Shown here: one piece after another, positions 8,964 through 17,754 of the stretch
How the letters are laid out: each line of letters begins with the position of its first letter
Position numbering within the stretch: position 1 is the first letter of the stretch
Assembly (NCBI RefSeq): GCF_039962255.1
Contig: NZ_JAMPKY010000009.1
Span: 1 to 64,000 of the forward strand
Length of the DNA stretch: 64,000 nucleotides
Direction of reading: 5' to 3'
Source: Leptolyngbya subtilissima AS-A7
GTDB taxonomy: Bacteria; Cyanobacteriota; Cyanobacteriia; Phormidesmidales; Phormidesmidaceae
Made by a program: the position numbers and the translations under genes
The notes under the pieces: model-generated
The model's input: the letters and a program-made list of their open reading frames with translations, nothing else
What the model was told of the DNA's origin: nothing
Databases searched by the model: none

Positions 8964-9128
8964 CTACGGATAAAAAATGTCCAATGTCAGGCCTACCAAC
9001 TCCAGTAGATAGGCTCGAGCGATGACTTCTATCCCTTCGAGAGTGTTGACATGCGCAGGGTTCGTCTCTTCGCACAACAGTTCGACGATCTGTTCGACAT
9101 CGGCTTGGATCTGAGCACGTTTGTCGGC
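8964..9128 (-). pseudogene. Degenerate fragment resembling a transposase N-terminus
   Basis: A 54-codon frame between two stops, with no usable ATG. It reads ADKRAQIQADVEQIVELLCE, then TNPAHVNTLEGIEVIARAYL. The helical, acidic 'VEQIVELL...NTLEGIEVIAR' pattern resembles the start of ISKra4-type transposases as I remember them, but the similarity is short. After a TAG the frame continues with HRRTVKSE, so the frame has decayed. Could equally be a remnant of another gene. Confidence 0.3.
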
Positions 9129-9139
9129 TTACGGACGCT

Positions 9140-9169
9140 GTTAGCTTAGCGCTGATGCACTAAGCTAAC
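9140..9169. terminator. Perfect hairpin downstream of the peptide synthetase
   Basis: GTTAGCTTAG (9140-9149) pairs perfectly with CTAAGCTAAC (9160-9169) around a 10-nt loop. It is about 100 bp after the synthetase stop codon. No T-run follows on either strand, so a role as terminator is only possible. Confidence 0.4.
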
Positions 9170-9267
9170 CCCTGAGTACTTATACTCTTCGAAAAAGTGG
9201 GATGTACCCTAGCTATTGTTGATGCTCCATTTAGGTTGGCTATAAGAAAGAAAGCTGTTCACTGGAT

Positions 9268-12012
9268 TCAGGAAATGCGCTGACTTGCCTGAGCTTTGCT
9301 TAAACAATTAGCAAATTCTTGGGCTAATACCTGTACGTGGGGTTCATGCAACATATTCACATGATCTCCAGGTACATCATGAACCTCTAACCCTCCGCCT
9401 GCAAAATCTCGCCAACCTAACCCTTCATCCAAGTAAGCTTGGGAATAGTAGATTTCTTCCGTTGCCCGAAAGAGAGTGAGCTTACCAGGGTACGTCTCGT
9501 AAATATACTTCTTAGATGCCGCCTTATTCTCTTCTAGAACCATCAGGAACTGCTGTTCATAGGACAAATTCTGGCCTAGCTTCAAACTTAACTTGTTATA
9601 GCGATACAACAAACTTTGCCAAATATCATTCCATCGGCGCTTCACTTTATTCAGCAGGTAGGGCAAGCCTTGGTCGAAGAGATTAGCAAAGTGGGATGAT
9701 GCTCTTCCGAGTTTTGCACCGATATCTTCTGGGCCAAAGGTGTCCAACAAGGCTAGTAACCCTACGGTTTCTCCTTGTCTTACCAGTTGTTGAGCAATTT
9801 CAAAAACAATCTCCCCACCGAATGAGACTCCGGCTATGAAATATGGGCCTACCGGTTGGACTATCCGCATCTCTTGTACATAAAATGCTGCAAGATCCTT
9901 GATTTGATTCGGGGGTGCATTTTTGCGCTCAAGCATTTGAGCAGATAAGCCGTAAACGGGTTGCGCAGGATCTAAGTAACTAACCAGTGGACGGAGGAAA
10001 ATACCATTTTCCCCTAACACATGAATGCAAAATAAAGGCGATGTTGTTTCAGGATTTCCGGCTTGGATAACAATCATGGAAGAATTCATGGCAGGCACCT
10101 GATCATGCTGCAAGAATTTCGCTAGTTGTTCCACTGTTGGGGCCTGAAAAATTGCAGCGGGTGGAAGCGATCGATTGAAATGATATTCGATATGCTGGCA
10201 CAATCGGGCAATCAATAAAGAATGGCCGCCCAATTCAAAAAAGTTGTCCGTAATGCTGACATTGGTGATGCCTAGAATAGTTTCCCAGATCTCCAATAAC
10301 TTGCTTTCAGTGGAATTAGAAGGAGCAACGACGGGTTTAGTCTCACCCTGGTTGCGTGTATCAGGGGGAGGAAAGTTGGTGCGATCGACTTTGCCATTCG
10401 GCGACAAAGGAAAAGTATCCATTTCCACAAAAGCCGCTGGCACCATATATTCAGGAAGTTTTTGGCACAAAAAGGTACGAATGTCGCTCAGGTTGAGTGT
10501 GTGATTGGGTTGAGCGATTAAGTAGCCCACGAGATGTTTTTCTCCAGGCACATCTTCGCGGGCCAGGACGATCGCTTGCCGCACTGAGGGATACTGCTCC
10601 AGACCCGTTTCGATTTCACCCGGTTCAATCCGGAAGCCCCGCAATTTCACCTGAAAATCGACCCGCCCAATAAATTCCAGGTTGCCGTCGCGTAAGTAGC
10701 GCACGCTATCCCCAGTTTTGTAGAGCCGAGACTGAGGGTCGTCAGTAAATGGATTGGGGATGAATTTTTCGGCAGTTCGAGAGGGAAGTTGATGATACCC
10801 AATGGCTACCCCAGGGCCTCCAATGTGTAGTTCTCCTACTTCGCCAAAGGGGACTGACTCTAAATCTGGATTGAGCACGTAGACTTCGACGTTGGCAATT
10901 GGTTTGCCAATAGGAATTTCGCCCTGATCAGGATGGTACTGAGACTGGATAGGATCGTAGAGGGTCGCTGTAACTGTGGTTTCGGTTGGACCATACGTAT
11001 TCAACCAGCGGGGGTAGTGGCCTACTAAGCGAACCCATTCTGCGTAGGCCAACCGGGAGGCTTTTTCTCCACCGACGACGACCAAGCGCACCGATGCAGG
11101 TATCGAGAGTTGTAGAAGAGCTAGCCCACTCACTAATTCGTGCCAGAAGGCAGTGGGCAAATTAAGGATCGTAATGTCACGAGCTGCGACAAACTCTAGG
11201 AACTGGCGAATAGATGTAGAAATTTCGGCTGTCCGCAAAACCAGCGTGGCTCCATTAAGCAGCGTAGGGAATAGCTCTTCAACAATGATGTCAAAGCTAA
11301 TGCTGGAGAATTGCAACACGCGATCGCGGCTGTCCAATTCAAATGCTTGGGTTATTGCCACACTGTGGTTGATAACGCCGCGATGGGTGATCTTCACCCC
11401 TTTGGGAGCCCCCGTGGAACCAGAGGTGTAAATCACATAAGCGGGATGTTCGGGGAGAACAGGTTGTCCCGGATTGTGCCTAGGGTAGGGTGCGATCGCG
11501 GTTTCCCAATCGGTGTCTACAGAGATCACCTGAGCCGAATGGTCTGGCAACCCATGGATCAGGTGTTTTTGTGTCAATAAAAAATTGGCTTGGGAATTTT
11601 GCAGCATGTACTGCTGCCGTTGTTGCGGGTAGGTTGGATCAATCGGTACATAAGCACCTCCGGCTTTCAACACACCCCAAATGCTAACTATCAGTTCCAG
11701 GCAACGCTCCATCGAAATTGCCACTAATTCCTGAGGCTGCAGGCCTTGCGCCAGAAGAAAATGAGCAAGTTGGTTGGCCCGTTCGTTGAGGTCCTGGCAA
11801 GTGAGGGATTGTTCTAGGAAAGATACTGCGATCGCGTGCGGTGTAGCCTCAACCTGAGCTTCAAACCACTCATGAACACAATCATATTGGGGATTGTGAT
11901 AATTAGACCGATGTAATCTCTCGCGTAGTGCCCAAGCCTCTGCAACCGGAGAAGGATGGCTGTTCAGCTGCGATTTTTCCTGATTGTTAGATCCAGGACC
12001 CGTTAAGATCAT
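9268..12012 (-). CDS. Stand-alone nonribosomal peptide synthetase module A-PCP-TE
   Basis: A 914-residue three-domain enzyme. The adenylation domain covers roughly residues 45-545, with YTSGSTGAPKGV (core A3, near 193), FDIIVEELFP (A4), NTYGPTETTVTAT (A5), YKTGDSVRY (A7) and NGKVDR (A10). The carrier domain (about 570-640) has DNFFELGGHSLL, its Ser being the phosphopantetheine site. The thioesterase (about 655-905) has the nucleophile motif GVSFGG and a terminal His in VPGDHVNML. The first residue of the binding pocket is Asp (FD), as in alpha-amino-acid-activating domains. No condensation domain and no partner synthetase lie nearby. The product is unknown; candidates are a loaded amino acid, a dimer or an ester. 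Confidence 0.93.
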   Translation of the reverse strand: MILTGPGSNNQEKSQLNSHPSPVAEAWALRERLHRSNYHNPQYDCVHEWFEAQVEATPHAIAVSFLEQSLTCQDLNERANQLAHFLLAQGLQPQELVAISMERCLELIVSIWGVLKAGGAYVPIDPTYPQQRQQYMLQNSQANFLLTQKHLIHGLPDHSAQVISVDTDWETAIAPYPRHNPGQPVLPEHPAYVIYTSGSTGAPKGVKITHRGVINHSVAITQAFELDSRDRVLQFSSISFDIIVEELFPTLLNGATLVLRTAEISTSIRQFLEFVAARDITILNLPTAFWHELVSGLALLQLSIPASVRLVVVGGEKASRLAYAEWVRLVGHYPRWLNTYGPTETTVTATLYDPIQSQYHPDQGEIPIGKPIANVEVYVLNPDLESVPFGEVGELHIGGPGVAIGYHQLPSRTAEKFIPNPFTDDPQSRLYKTGDSVRYLRDGNLEFIGRVDFQVKLRGFRIEPGEIETGLEQYPSVRQAIVLAREDVPGEKHLVGYLIAQPNHTLNLSDIRTFLCQKLPEYMVPAAFVEMDTFPLSPNGKVDRTNFPPPDTRNQGETKPVVAPSNSTESKLLEIWETILGITNVSITDNFFELGGHSLLIARLCQHIEYHFNRSLPPAAIFQAPTVEQLAKFLQHDQVPAMNSSMIVIQAGNPETTSPLFCIHVLGENGIFLRPLVSYLDPAQPVYGLSAQMLERKNAPPNQIKDLAAFYVQEMRIVQPVGPYFIAGVSFGGEIVFEIAQQLVRQGETVGLLALLDTFGPEDIGAKLGRASSHFANLFDQGLPYLLNKVKRRWNDIWQSLLYRYNKLSLKLGQNLSYEQQFLMVLEENKAASKKYIYETYPGKLTLFRATEEIYYSQAYLDEGLGWRDFAGGGLEVHDVPGDHVNMLHEPHVQVLAQEFANCLSKAQASQRIS

Positions 12013-13312
12013 TTATTGACTAAGCTCCAAGCACCCAAAGACTGTATCCATTAGGCATGAATTAATCCATTAGTTATGAATCAAGATGACTAACTAATTT
12101 CAGTAAATGCACAAAAATAATTGCAAGTCATCGAACATTGATTGCTAATTAGAACCTACTAACAGAATTAGCCATAGATGCTGTGAGAGCGACAGAAACC
12201 GCTGAATTTGAAATACCATACAATTACTTGTACACAGCAAACCAAAAACGCCTAATTCGTGCCCAATGCACAATGACAGCTCTTTTCGTGTCTACCTAAA
12301 GACAAGCGATAGGCAAATTTACTAACATGACTCGCTTCAGTATAATATCCTCCTTATGAGAGAGGCGTAAAGCACGAAAAGATTCTCGTGAAAAATACGT
12401 AAAAATAACGACAACTTAGATTATTTGCTGAGCTTATTCTTTTTATAGATTTTTATCTATTGTCAAGTGGTGACTCCTGCCATATGTTCGAGGGGTGCGG
12501 CTTTACATTGGCAGCCAAGAGGGAAGCGTTTGACCTGGACGAGAAGCTCGCAAAGCCTGCACTAAGGCGTTGCTAACTCAGGGTATGAGCTGAATTCTGC
12601 AAATACTGAGGACTCGTTCAAAGTTCTGCAAAATCATATCTCTATTCACCAACGCCAAATTGTCGTCATTCATGATGTATTCCTTTGCTGCTCATTTTGC
12701 TTTATTTAGAAGAATGCGGCCCTCTTTTTCCTCCGTATATCACAAAACAACATGATTCCTTAGTAATTAATAAATGAGTAATTACCTACACACAGACAGG
12801 TTGCATAGCCCTCAATTTGTTAAAGATTCATCAGTTGCCAATCCTTCAGCCTTAAGGAGGTCTAAGTTTGATGGTATTGAGTAGAAATCCTTTGGGAGAG
12901 AAGATGCCGTTCTCCTGCTAACCCGGTAACTGCTGTTTCGCTGACGATTTGATAGACCTTTTTGCGAAACGCCACCTGGTAGAACTCTTCGAGAAGAGGG
13001 CGGTAAAATAATTCACAGATTCCCGTGGTATTCGTAGTGGGCACGTTGCTACAATACTCCGTGCCTCTGTCGATAAATGCCTAATAGCCACACGTCGTTG
13101 ATCTTGAAGCAGGGAATTAGTCGGTTGTTGAGCACAATATACCCATGTATTAAGTCGGGGCGGCAGAGGCGGCAGAAGTCCGTTAGACCTGGCTTGAGCA
13201 ACGGGAGCGCAATCAGCCAAATTGCAGTTGACACTTCTTGCCTGCCGATCGCACCCCACCCTCTGGGCACCCTAAACCCTAGTATCAGGGCTCTCTCAGG
13301 GGATAACACAAC
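12013..13312. other. AT-rich 1.3-kb spacer upstream of the peptide synthetase
   Basis: No intact gene recognised. The first part (12013-12480) is AT-rich and should contain the synthetase promoter. A short open frame with a ribosome-binding-site-like sequence lies at 12578-12673. Frames between 12860 and 13300 lack family features and look like chance. Confidence 0.5.
12578..12673 (-). CDS. Possible 31-aa peptide gene
   Basis: ATG 12673 is preceded by AAAGGAATACATC, a plausible ribosome-binding site. The peptide is MNDDNLALVNRDMILQNFER, then VLSICRIQLIP. It lies 566 bp upstream of the synthetase in the same direction. It could be a leader peptide, a gene fragment or chance; no family was recognised. 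Confidence 0.2.
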   Translation of the reverse strand: MNDDNLALVNRDMILQNFERVLSICRIQLIP

Positions 13313-14839
13313 ATGTTGGCAAGGGTCTGGAGCGCGGCGCTAGTGGGCATCGATGCCCTCAAGGTTGGGGTCGAAGTCGATATCTCGGGCGGCTTGCCTG
13401 GTGTAGTTGTTGTAGGCCTGCCCGATACCGCTGTCCAAGAGTCCCGCGAGCGGGTCAAGGCCGCCCTTAAAAATGCTGGCTTTCCCTTTCCCATGCGCAA
13501 GGTGGTGATCAACCTCACCCCCGCCGACCTTCGCAAAGAAGGCCCTATTTTTGACCTGCCCATCAGCGTTGGCATTCTCGCCGCCTCAGAACAGGTGAAC
13601 ACCGATGCCCTCAACGACCTGCTGTTTTTGGGAGAAGTCTCCCTCGATGGCAGCCTGCGGGCGGTGGCCGGAGTACTGCCGATCGCAGCAGCAGCGCAAA
13701 AACTTGGTATTCGCTGCCTGGTAGTGCCCGCCGACAACGGGCGCGAGGCCGCCGTAGTGCCAGGGCTGACGGTCTACAGCTTTAATCACCTATCGGAAGT
13801 TGCAGATTTCCTTAACAACCCCTCAGGCCACAACCCCGTGGTGGTCGATACCAAACTAGCAATGAACTCAACTGCAAACGCGCTGAATTTGCGAGATGTG
13901 AAAGGTCAGGCTCAAGCTCGCCGTGCTCTGGAGATCGCCGCTGCAGGCGGCCATAATCTTATCTTCGTCGGACCTCCTGGCAGTGGCAAAACCATGCTGG
14001 CTCGTCGTCTACCCTCCATTCTGCCACCGCTGCAATTTGAAGAAGCCCTAGATGTCACCCAGATTCACTCCGTTGCTGGACTATTAAAGGAGAAAGGGAC
14101 TCTGGTGAATACGCGCCCCTTTCGCAGTCCCCACCATTCTGCCTCCGGACCATCCCTGGTTGGCGGTGGCAGCTACCCCAAGCCGGGAGAAATCTCTCTG
14201 GCTCACCGAGGGATCCTTTTTCTCGATGAGCTGACGGAATTTAAGCGCGATGTGCTGGAATATCTGCGCCAACCCCTCGAAGACGGCTACGTCACCATTA
14301 CTCGCACCCGCCAATCTGTCGTTTTCCCGGCTCAGTTCACCCTGATCGCCAGCACCAATCCCTGCCCCTGTGGCTTCTACGGTGACTCGGTGCAACCCTG
14401 TACCTGTAGCCCCCGCAGCCGCGAAAACTACTGGTCGCGCCTCTCAGGTCCCCTAATGGATCGGATCGATTTGCAGGTGGTGGTCAGCCGCATCAAGCCC
14501 GAAGAGATGACCCAGCACCAGCCAGGGGAAGCGTCGGAACCAGTACGCGATCGCGTACTGGCTGCCCGCCAGCGCGCCCACGATCGCTTCAAAACCGAGC
14601 CTGGTCTGCAATGCAACGCCGATATGCAGAGCCGCCACCTAAAGCACTGGTGCCCGCTGGATAATACCAGTAAAACACTGCTAGAAGGAGCTGTACGCCA
14701 GCTAGGGCTGTCAGCCCGCGCCATGGATCGCATCCTCAAAGTCGGCCGCACCATCGCTGATTTGGATGGCGCTGAGGATCTGCAAACCCACCACATCGCC
14801 GAGGCGATTCAATACCGCACCATCGATCGCATGCAGTGA
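13313..14839 (+). CDS. comM: YifB/ComM family magnesium-chelatase-like AAA+ ATPase
   Basis: A 508-residue protein with an N-terminal Lon-like domain (starting LARVWSAALVGIDALKVGVE), a Walker A loop GPPGSGKTM near residue 223, the family block HHSASGPSLVGG, a Walker B segment ILFLDELTEF, and a cysteine cluster NPCPCGFYG...CTC. ComM is a hexameric helicase that extends branch migration of incoming DNA during natural transformation in Vibrio; most bacteria carry a homologue. The start is well supported, with GGGGATAACACAAC before the ATG. It is monocistronic here; the next gene runs toward it on the other strand. Confidence 0.92.
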   Translation: MLARVWSAALVGIDALKVGVEVDISGGLPGVVVVGLPDTAVQESRERVKAALKNAGFPFPMRKVVINLTPADLRKEGPIFDLPISVGILAASEQVNTDALNDLLFLGEVSLDGSLRAVAGVLPIAAAAQKLGIRCLVVPADNGREAAVVPGLTVYSFNHLSEVADFLNNPSGHNPVVVDTKLAMNSTANALNLRDVKGQAQARRALEIAAAGGHNLIFVGPPGSGKTMLARRLPSILPPLQFEEALDVTQIHSVAGLLKEKGTLVNTRPFRSPHHSASGPSLVGGGSYPKPGEISLAHRGILFLDELTEFKRDVLEYLRQPLEDGYVTITRTRQSVVFPAQFTLIASTNPCPCGFYGDSVQPCTCSPRSRENYWSRLSGPLMDRIDLQVVVSRIKPEEMTQHQPGEASEPVRDRVLAARQRAHDRFKTEPGLQCNADMQSRHLKHWCPLDNTSKTLLEGAVRQLGLSARAMDRILKVGRTIADLDGAEDLQTHHIAEAIQYRTIDRMQ

Positions 14840-14945
14840 ACAATGAAGCCACCCACGGCGACTGCGCCAATCTCGGCGACAAGCTCGTTACTGCCTTAAC
14901 TAATCATCGGTAGGGTAGATAAATCCGTTCTGCATCTAGCATCTT

Positions 14946-15536
14946 TCAAGCTGTCAAATACCCCTTCGCTACGGACTCCTCAATCACCTCCAGTACAAAG
15001 GGCCACAGTTCTGGAGCACCTTTTTCCACTGGGGCCATGCGCTGCATCACCTGGGAGCGGCTGATGCCGTGCTGCTTCCAGGTGCCGCCCTGGGTTTGCC
15101 AGTTGTGCAGCAGGGGTTGAATGCGATCCAGCGAGGCGGCAAAGCGGGCGGTGGGGGTGGCTTGGGCTTCGAACTCGTCCCAGATTTGGCGGAGGTCTTG
15201 AGCGATCGCCCCTGGCAGCAGGCCAAAGATGCGATCGGCCGCCTGCTGCTCGCGCTCAGCCTTGCCGTCATGCCCCACCGCGTCATAGCAGAAGGTGTCG
15301 CCTGCATCGATTTCCACCAGGTCATGAATTAGCACCTGGTGAATTGCCCGCTGTATATCCACCTCAGCGGGGGCATATTCTGCCAGCACCAGGGCCATCA
15401 TCGCCAGGTGCCAGGAATGCTCGGCGCTGTTCTCACGGCGGGAGGCATCCATCAATTGGGTTTGGCGCAAAACCTGCTTGAGCCGGTCGATTTCGACCAC
15501 AAAGGCGATTTGTTGCTGGAGTCGTTGGTTGGTCAT
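14946..15536 (-). CDS. HD-domain phosphohydrolase (YfbR/5'-nucleotidase-like)
   Basis: A 196-residue HD protein. The metal-binding residues are in HSWHLAMMAL (about residue 39), HDLVEIDAGD (about residue 72, the HD pair) and a late Asp in ASLDRIQPLL. The arrangement matches the HD_3 family that includes YfbR 5'-deoxynucleotidase, which dephosphorylates nucleoside monophosphates; the true substrate is not known. Frames open further upstream, but ATG 15536 (MTNQRLQQQIAFV) begins the conserved region. The start lies only 25 bp from the SRP RNA gene, which is transcribed away from it. Confidence 0.85.
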   Translation of the reverse strand: MTNQRLQQQIAFVVEIDRLKQVLRQTQLMDASRRENSAEHSWHLAMMALVLAEYAPAEVDIQRAIHQVLIHDLVEIDAGDTFCYDAVGHDGKAEREQQAADRIFGLLPGAIAQDLRQIWDEFEAQATPTARFAASLDRIQPLLHNWQTQGGTWKQHGISRSQVMQRMAPVEKGAPELWPFVLEVIEESVAKGYLTA

Positions 15537-15548
15537 GAAGGCAAGTGT

Positions 15549-15554
15549 TATAAT
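15549..15554 (+). promoter_or_regulatory. -10 element of the SRP RNA gene
   Basis: A perfect TATAAT ends seven bases before the predicted 5' end of the RNA. No clear -35 element is visible. Confidence 0.7.
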
Positions 15555-15560
15555 AAAGAC

Positions 15561-15654
15561 GACTCGGACCCATGCGGTCGCAACGCCCAAATCATGTCAG
15601 GACCGGAAGGTAGCAGCATTACGGGATGCTTGTGACAGGCGTGGACTCCGGGTC
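15561..15654 (+). ncRNA. ffs: Signal recognition particle RNA (small bacterial type, 4.5S-like)
   Basis: About 94 nt. It has the universal SRP domain IV signature: ATGTCAGGACCGGAAGGTAG on the 5' side and GCATTACGGGATGCTTG on the loop, then TGACAGGCGTGG returning on the 3' side. The ends pair (GACTCGG with CCGGGTC, one G-U). The sequence GGAAGGTAGCAGCA is the binding site for the Ffh protein, which delivers ribosomes making membrane proteins to the membrane. A TATAAT precedes it and a short TTTT follows. Exact ends are estimates. Confidence 0.95.
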
Positions 15655-15869
15655 TTTTAGTTTGGCGCTTAAGTAGGACTTCGCTACACCATTTAAGCCG
15701 CTAGAGTAACGTAAGATTTCTGACTATCCTCATTTTTGCTACTTTTGCTTAGCCTAGGGCTAGGGGGTGGGGTTTTCCGCCTTAGACAGCGTGCCATTGC
15801 CCCTGGTCATTGGGCCAGCGTCTTCTCTAAGCTGGCAGTGTATACAGAGCAATGGGGAGGCTGCCAACT

Positions 15870-16241
15870 ATGGCCGGTTTTGGAGATTTGGTGAAAAAGG
15901 CGTTTTATCTAGGGGTTGGGGTCGCTTCCTACGCCGGTGAGAAAGCGGGCGACACCCTTAAAGATTTGCGCGAGCAGACCCAGGGCATCGTCAATGAACT
16001 GGTGGCGCGGGGCGAGATCACGGCTGAGGAAGCCCAGCGCTTGGTAAATGAGATGGTCAACCGCGCCCAAGATGGGGCAACCTCCCCTACCGAAAACCTA
16101 CCGCAGCCCCGGCCCATTGAAATCTTGGATGACGACGCCCCTCTGTCTAACCCCACCGACGCCCAAACTGCTGCCTTGCGTGAGCAGGTGGCTACTCTGC
16201 GCCAAGAATTAGAAACCTTGAAACAAAAGTCGAGCAACTAG
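15870..16241 (+). CDS. Phasin-family protein
   Basis: A 123-residue, mostly helical protein beginning MAGFGDLVKKAFYLGVGVAS, then EKAGDTLKDLREQTQGIVNE. Such proteins are usually annotated as phasins (polyhydroxyalkanoate granule-associated, PhaI/PhaF-like). The C-terminus has a heptad-like tail (ALREQVATLRQELETLKQ) suited to coiled-coil formation. An earlier ATG at 15852 is in frame, but GGGGAGG at 15854-15860, ten bases before ATG 15870, decides for the later one. It is probably co-transcribed with the cysteine-containing protein that starts 4 bp after its stop codon. Confidence 0.7.
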   Translation: MAGFGDLVKKAFYLGVGVASYAGEKAGDTLKDLREQTQGIVNELVARGEITAEEAQRLVNEMVNRAQDGATSPTENLPQPRPIEILDDDAPLSNPTDAQTAALREQVATLRQELETLKQKSSN

Positions 16242-16245
16242 CCCT

Positions 16246-16776
16246 ATGGATGACTGGTCTAAGCAATTGTTTGATGCCTTTGGCAATGCTGTGCAGGACT
16301 TTACCCAGCAGGTCTCTGAGGATACAGAGCGTTGGCTTGATAACCTAGTCGAACAGATAGCTAGTGCTTCTGACGCTCTAGTGCAGACGACGGATCAATG
16401 GGCTGAGCAGGTGCAAGAAGCCATTGACCCCGAAATCGATCGCATTGTAGTCGAGTTCAACCATGTAGTAGAGCCGTTTCGAGTTACGGTCAACGCTGAA
16501 ATTGATGATGTAGCTGACGAGCTCAATGAAATTTTGGGGCCACTGTTAGCCGGGCTATCAGGTATTGACCAGTGGTTTGAAGAGGTCTCTGGCCCCTTCA
16601 ACAGTACTGTGGAACCCCTGCTGCAAAACTATCCGGTCTGCGTAGGCTGTCGTAATTTCTGCGGCCAGTCCTACGGCGGCAATACGCTGGTGTGCGCTAT
16701 GCACCCCTTTGGCCCTGAAGAAGAACGTCAATGCTCTGACTGGGAATCGGTTTGGCCGCAACCGCAAGATCAGTAG
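16246..16776 (+). CDS. Conserved hypothetical protein with C-terminal cysteine cluster
   Basis: A 176-residue acidic protein. Residues 1-120 are amphipathic helices (DAFGNAVQDFTQQV, ASASDALVQTTDQWAEQVQ) resembling apolipoprotein- or phasin-like coats. The end holds CVGCRNFCGQSYGG...LVCAMHPFGPEEERQCSDWES. Five cysteines in a CxxCxxxC-type pattern with the final C-x-D-W-E suggest metal binding. Cyanobacterial proteins with this C-x2-C...C-x-M-H-P-x-G tail are common but uncharacterised. Its helical part and its place 4 bp behind the phasin-like gene suggest that the two products act together. Confidence 0.7.
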   Translation: MDDWSKQLFDAFGNAVQDFTQQVSEDTERWLDNLVEQIASASDALVQTTDQWAEQVQEAIDPEIDRIVVEFNHVVEPFRVTVNAEIDDVADELNEILGPLLAGLSGIDQWFEEVSGPFNSTVEPLLQNYPVCVGCRNFCGQSYGGNTLVCAMHPFGPEEERQCSDWESVWPQPQDQ

Positions 16777-16796
16777 GTCAGTAAGGCGGGGTTTGG

Positions 16797-16825
16797 GCTA
16801 ACACCTGACTAAGTTAGGTGTTAGC
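16797..16825 (+). terminator. Hairpin after the phasin-like pair
   Basis: GCTAACACCT (16797-16806) pairs perfectly with AGGTGTTAGC (16816-16825). It sits about 20 bp after the stop codon. There is no T-run, so factor-independent termination is not certain. Confidence 0.5.
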
Positions 16826-16832
16826 AAGCTCT

Positions 16833-16897
16833 AGGGTTTAAGGTGTACGGTTTATGGTCTGCCTTAAACCGAAGACCATGAACCCTAAACCCTCACT
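16833..16897. repeat. Intergenic palindromic repeat (AGGGTTTA family)
   Basis: An imperfect inverted repeat: AGGGTTTA and GGTTTATGGTCT on the left, AGACCATGAACC and TAAACCCT on the right. Similar motifs (GGTGCAAGGTATAGGG with its complement) occur at about 31981-32032 and 51133-51152, so this looks like a dispersed repeat family. Confidence 0.55.
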
Positions 16898-16936
16898 AAT
16901 CTGCCGCTGTTGACTTAGCAGACTACTAAGCCTCAT

Positions 16937-17752
16937 CTACTGAGATATCAGAGGAAAGAAGTGACCAACAGGACCTTGCCCTTTACCGATCGCGAGGGCG
17001 TGCTTGAGGGCGTTGGTGACGTAGTTTTTGGCGTCTTTAACGGCGGTCAGTGGGTCTTTGCCCAGGGCCAGGTTGGCGGCGATCGCCGCTGATAGCGTGC
17101 AGCCGGTGCCGTGGGTATGTTTTGTTTCTACGACCTCGGCCTCTAAAACCACCATCTCGCTGCCGTCAAACCAGACATCGGTACTGCGTAGAGCATCCAT
17201 CATGCCACCTCCTTTTACCAAAACGGCCTGGGGGCCAAGCTGGTAGATCTGGCGGGCTGCTGCCTCCATATCGGCCAGGGTAGTGATGGCTAAACCACTG
17301 AGCAACTGGGCCTCATAGCGGTTTGGGGTCAGAACGCGGGCTTGGGGTATTAGGTGGCGGGTCAGGGTAGCGATCGCATCGTCGTCAATTAATTGCGCGC
17401 CCGTGCGTGACACCATTACCGGATCCAAAACTACCGGAGTTGTGTTGGGCAACGCTTTTAACGCCAGCGCAACTGCCTGAATAATCTCCTGGTTGAGCAG
17501 CATGCCGGTTTTGACTGCCTGCACGGCGATGTCACTGGTCACTGCTTCAATCTGGGCTACCACAGCTTCGGGCGGCAAAGCGTCAACCCGCATGACTCCC
17601 ACAGTGTTTTGGGCAGTCACACAGGTCAGGGCACTGGTGCCGTGGACTAGGTGAAAGGCAAAGGTGCGCAGGTCGGCCTGAATGCCAGCCCCACCGCCGC
17701 TGTCAGAACCGGCAACGGTTAGAGCCGCAGGCCAGGTAGGCGTCATCGTCAT
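16937..17752 (-). CDS. thiD: Hydroxymethylpyrimidine / phosphomethylpyrimidine kinase
   Basis: A 271-residue ribokinase-fold enzyme of the thiamine pathway. It phosphorylates HMP and HMP-phosphate to HMP-pyrophosphate. Seen are the substrate block AGSDSGGGAGIQADL (residues 14-28), the PVVLDPVMVSRTGAQL block near residue 105, and the anion-hole motif HTHGTGCTLSAAIAA near residue 213, in which Gly-Thr-Gly-Cys contains the catalytic cysteine. Its ATG follows the ftsZ stop codon after two bases (TAGccATG), so it is surely co-transcribed with ftsZ. A second ATG two codons in is possible. Confidence 0.96.
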   Translation of the reverse strand: MTMTPTWPAALTVAGSDSGGGAGIQADLRTFAFHLVHGTSALTCVTAQNTVGVMRVDALPPEAVVAQIEAVTSDIAVQAVKTGMLLNQEIIQAVALALKALPNTTPVVLDPVMVSRTGAQLIDDDAIATLTRHLIPQARVLTPNRYEAQLLSGLAITTLADMEAAARQIYQLGPQAVLVKGGGMMDALRSTDVWFDGSEMVVLEAEVVETKHTHGTGCTLSAAIAANLALGKDPLTAVKDAKNYVTNALKHALAIGKGQGPVGHFFPLISQ

Positions 17753-17754
17753 GG

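Larger units (their letters stand above)
8639..9267. other. Gene-poor spacer between the oxidoreductase and the peptide synthetase
   Basis: 629 bp without an intact gene. It holds a decayed open frame (8964-9128, minus) and a perfect hairpin (9140-9169); the rest shows no recognisable feature. Confidence 0.6.

Noticed and set aside
12862-13309. Several overlapping minus-strand frames upstream of comM
   Set aside because: They have no consistent start signals and no recognisable domain, and lie in the AT-rich spacer.
16937-17752. A TPP riboswitch controlling thiD
   Set aside because: thiD follows ftsZ after two bases, so there is no leader in which a riboswitch could lie.
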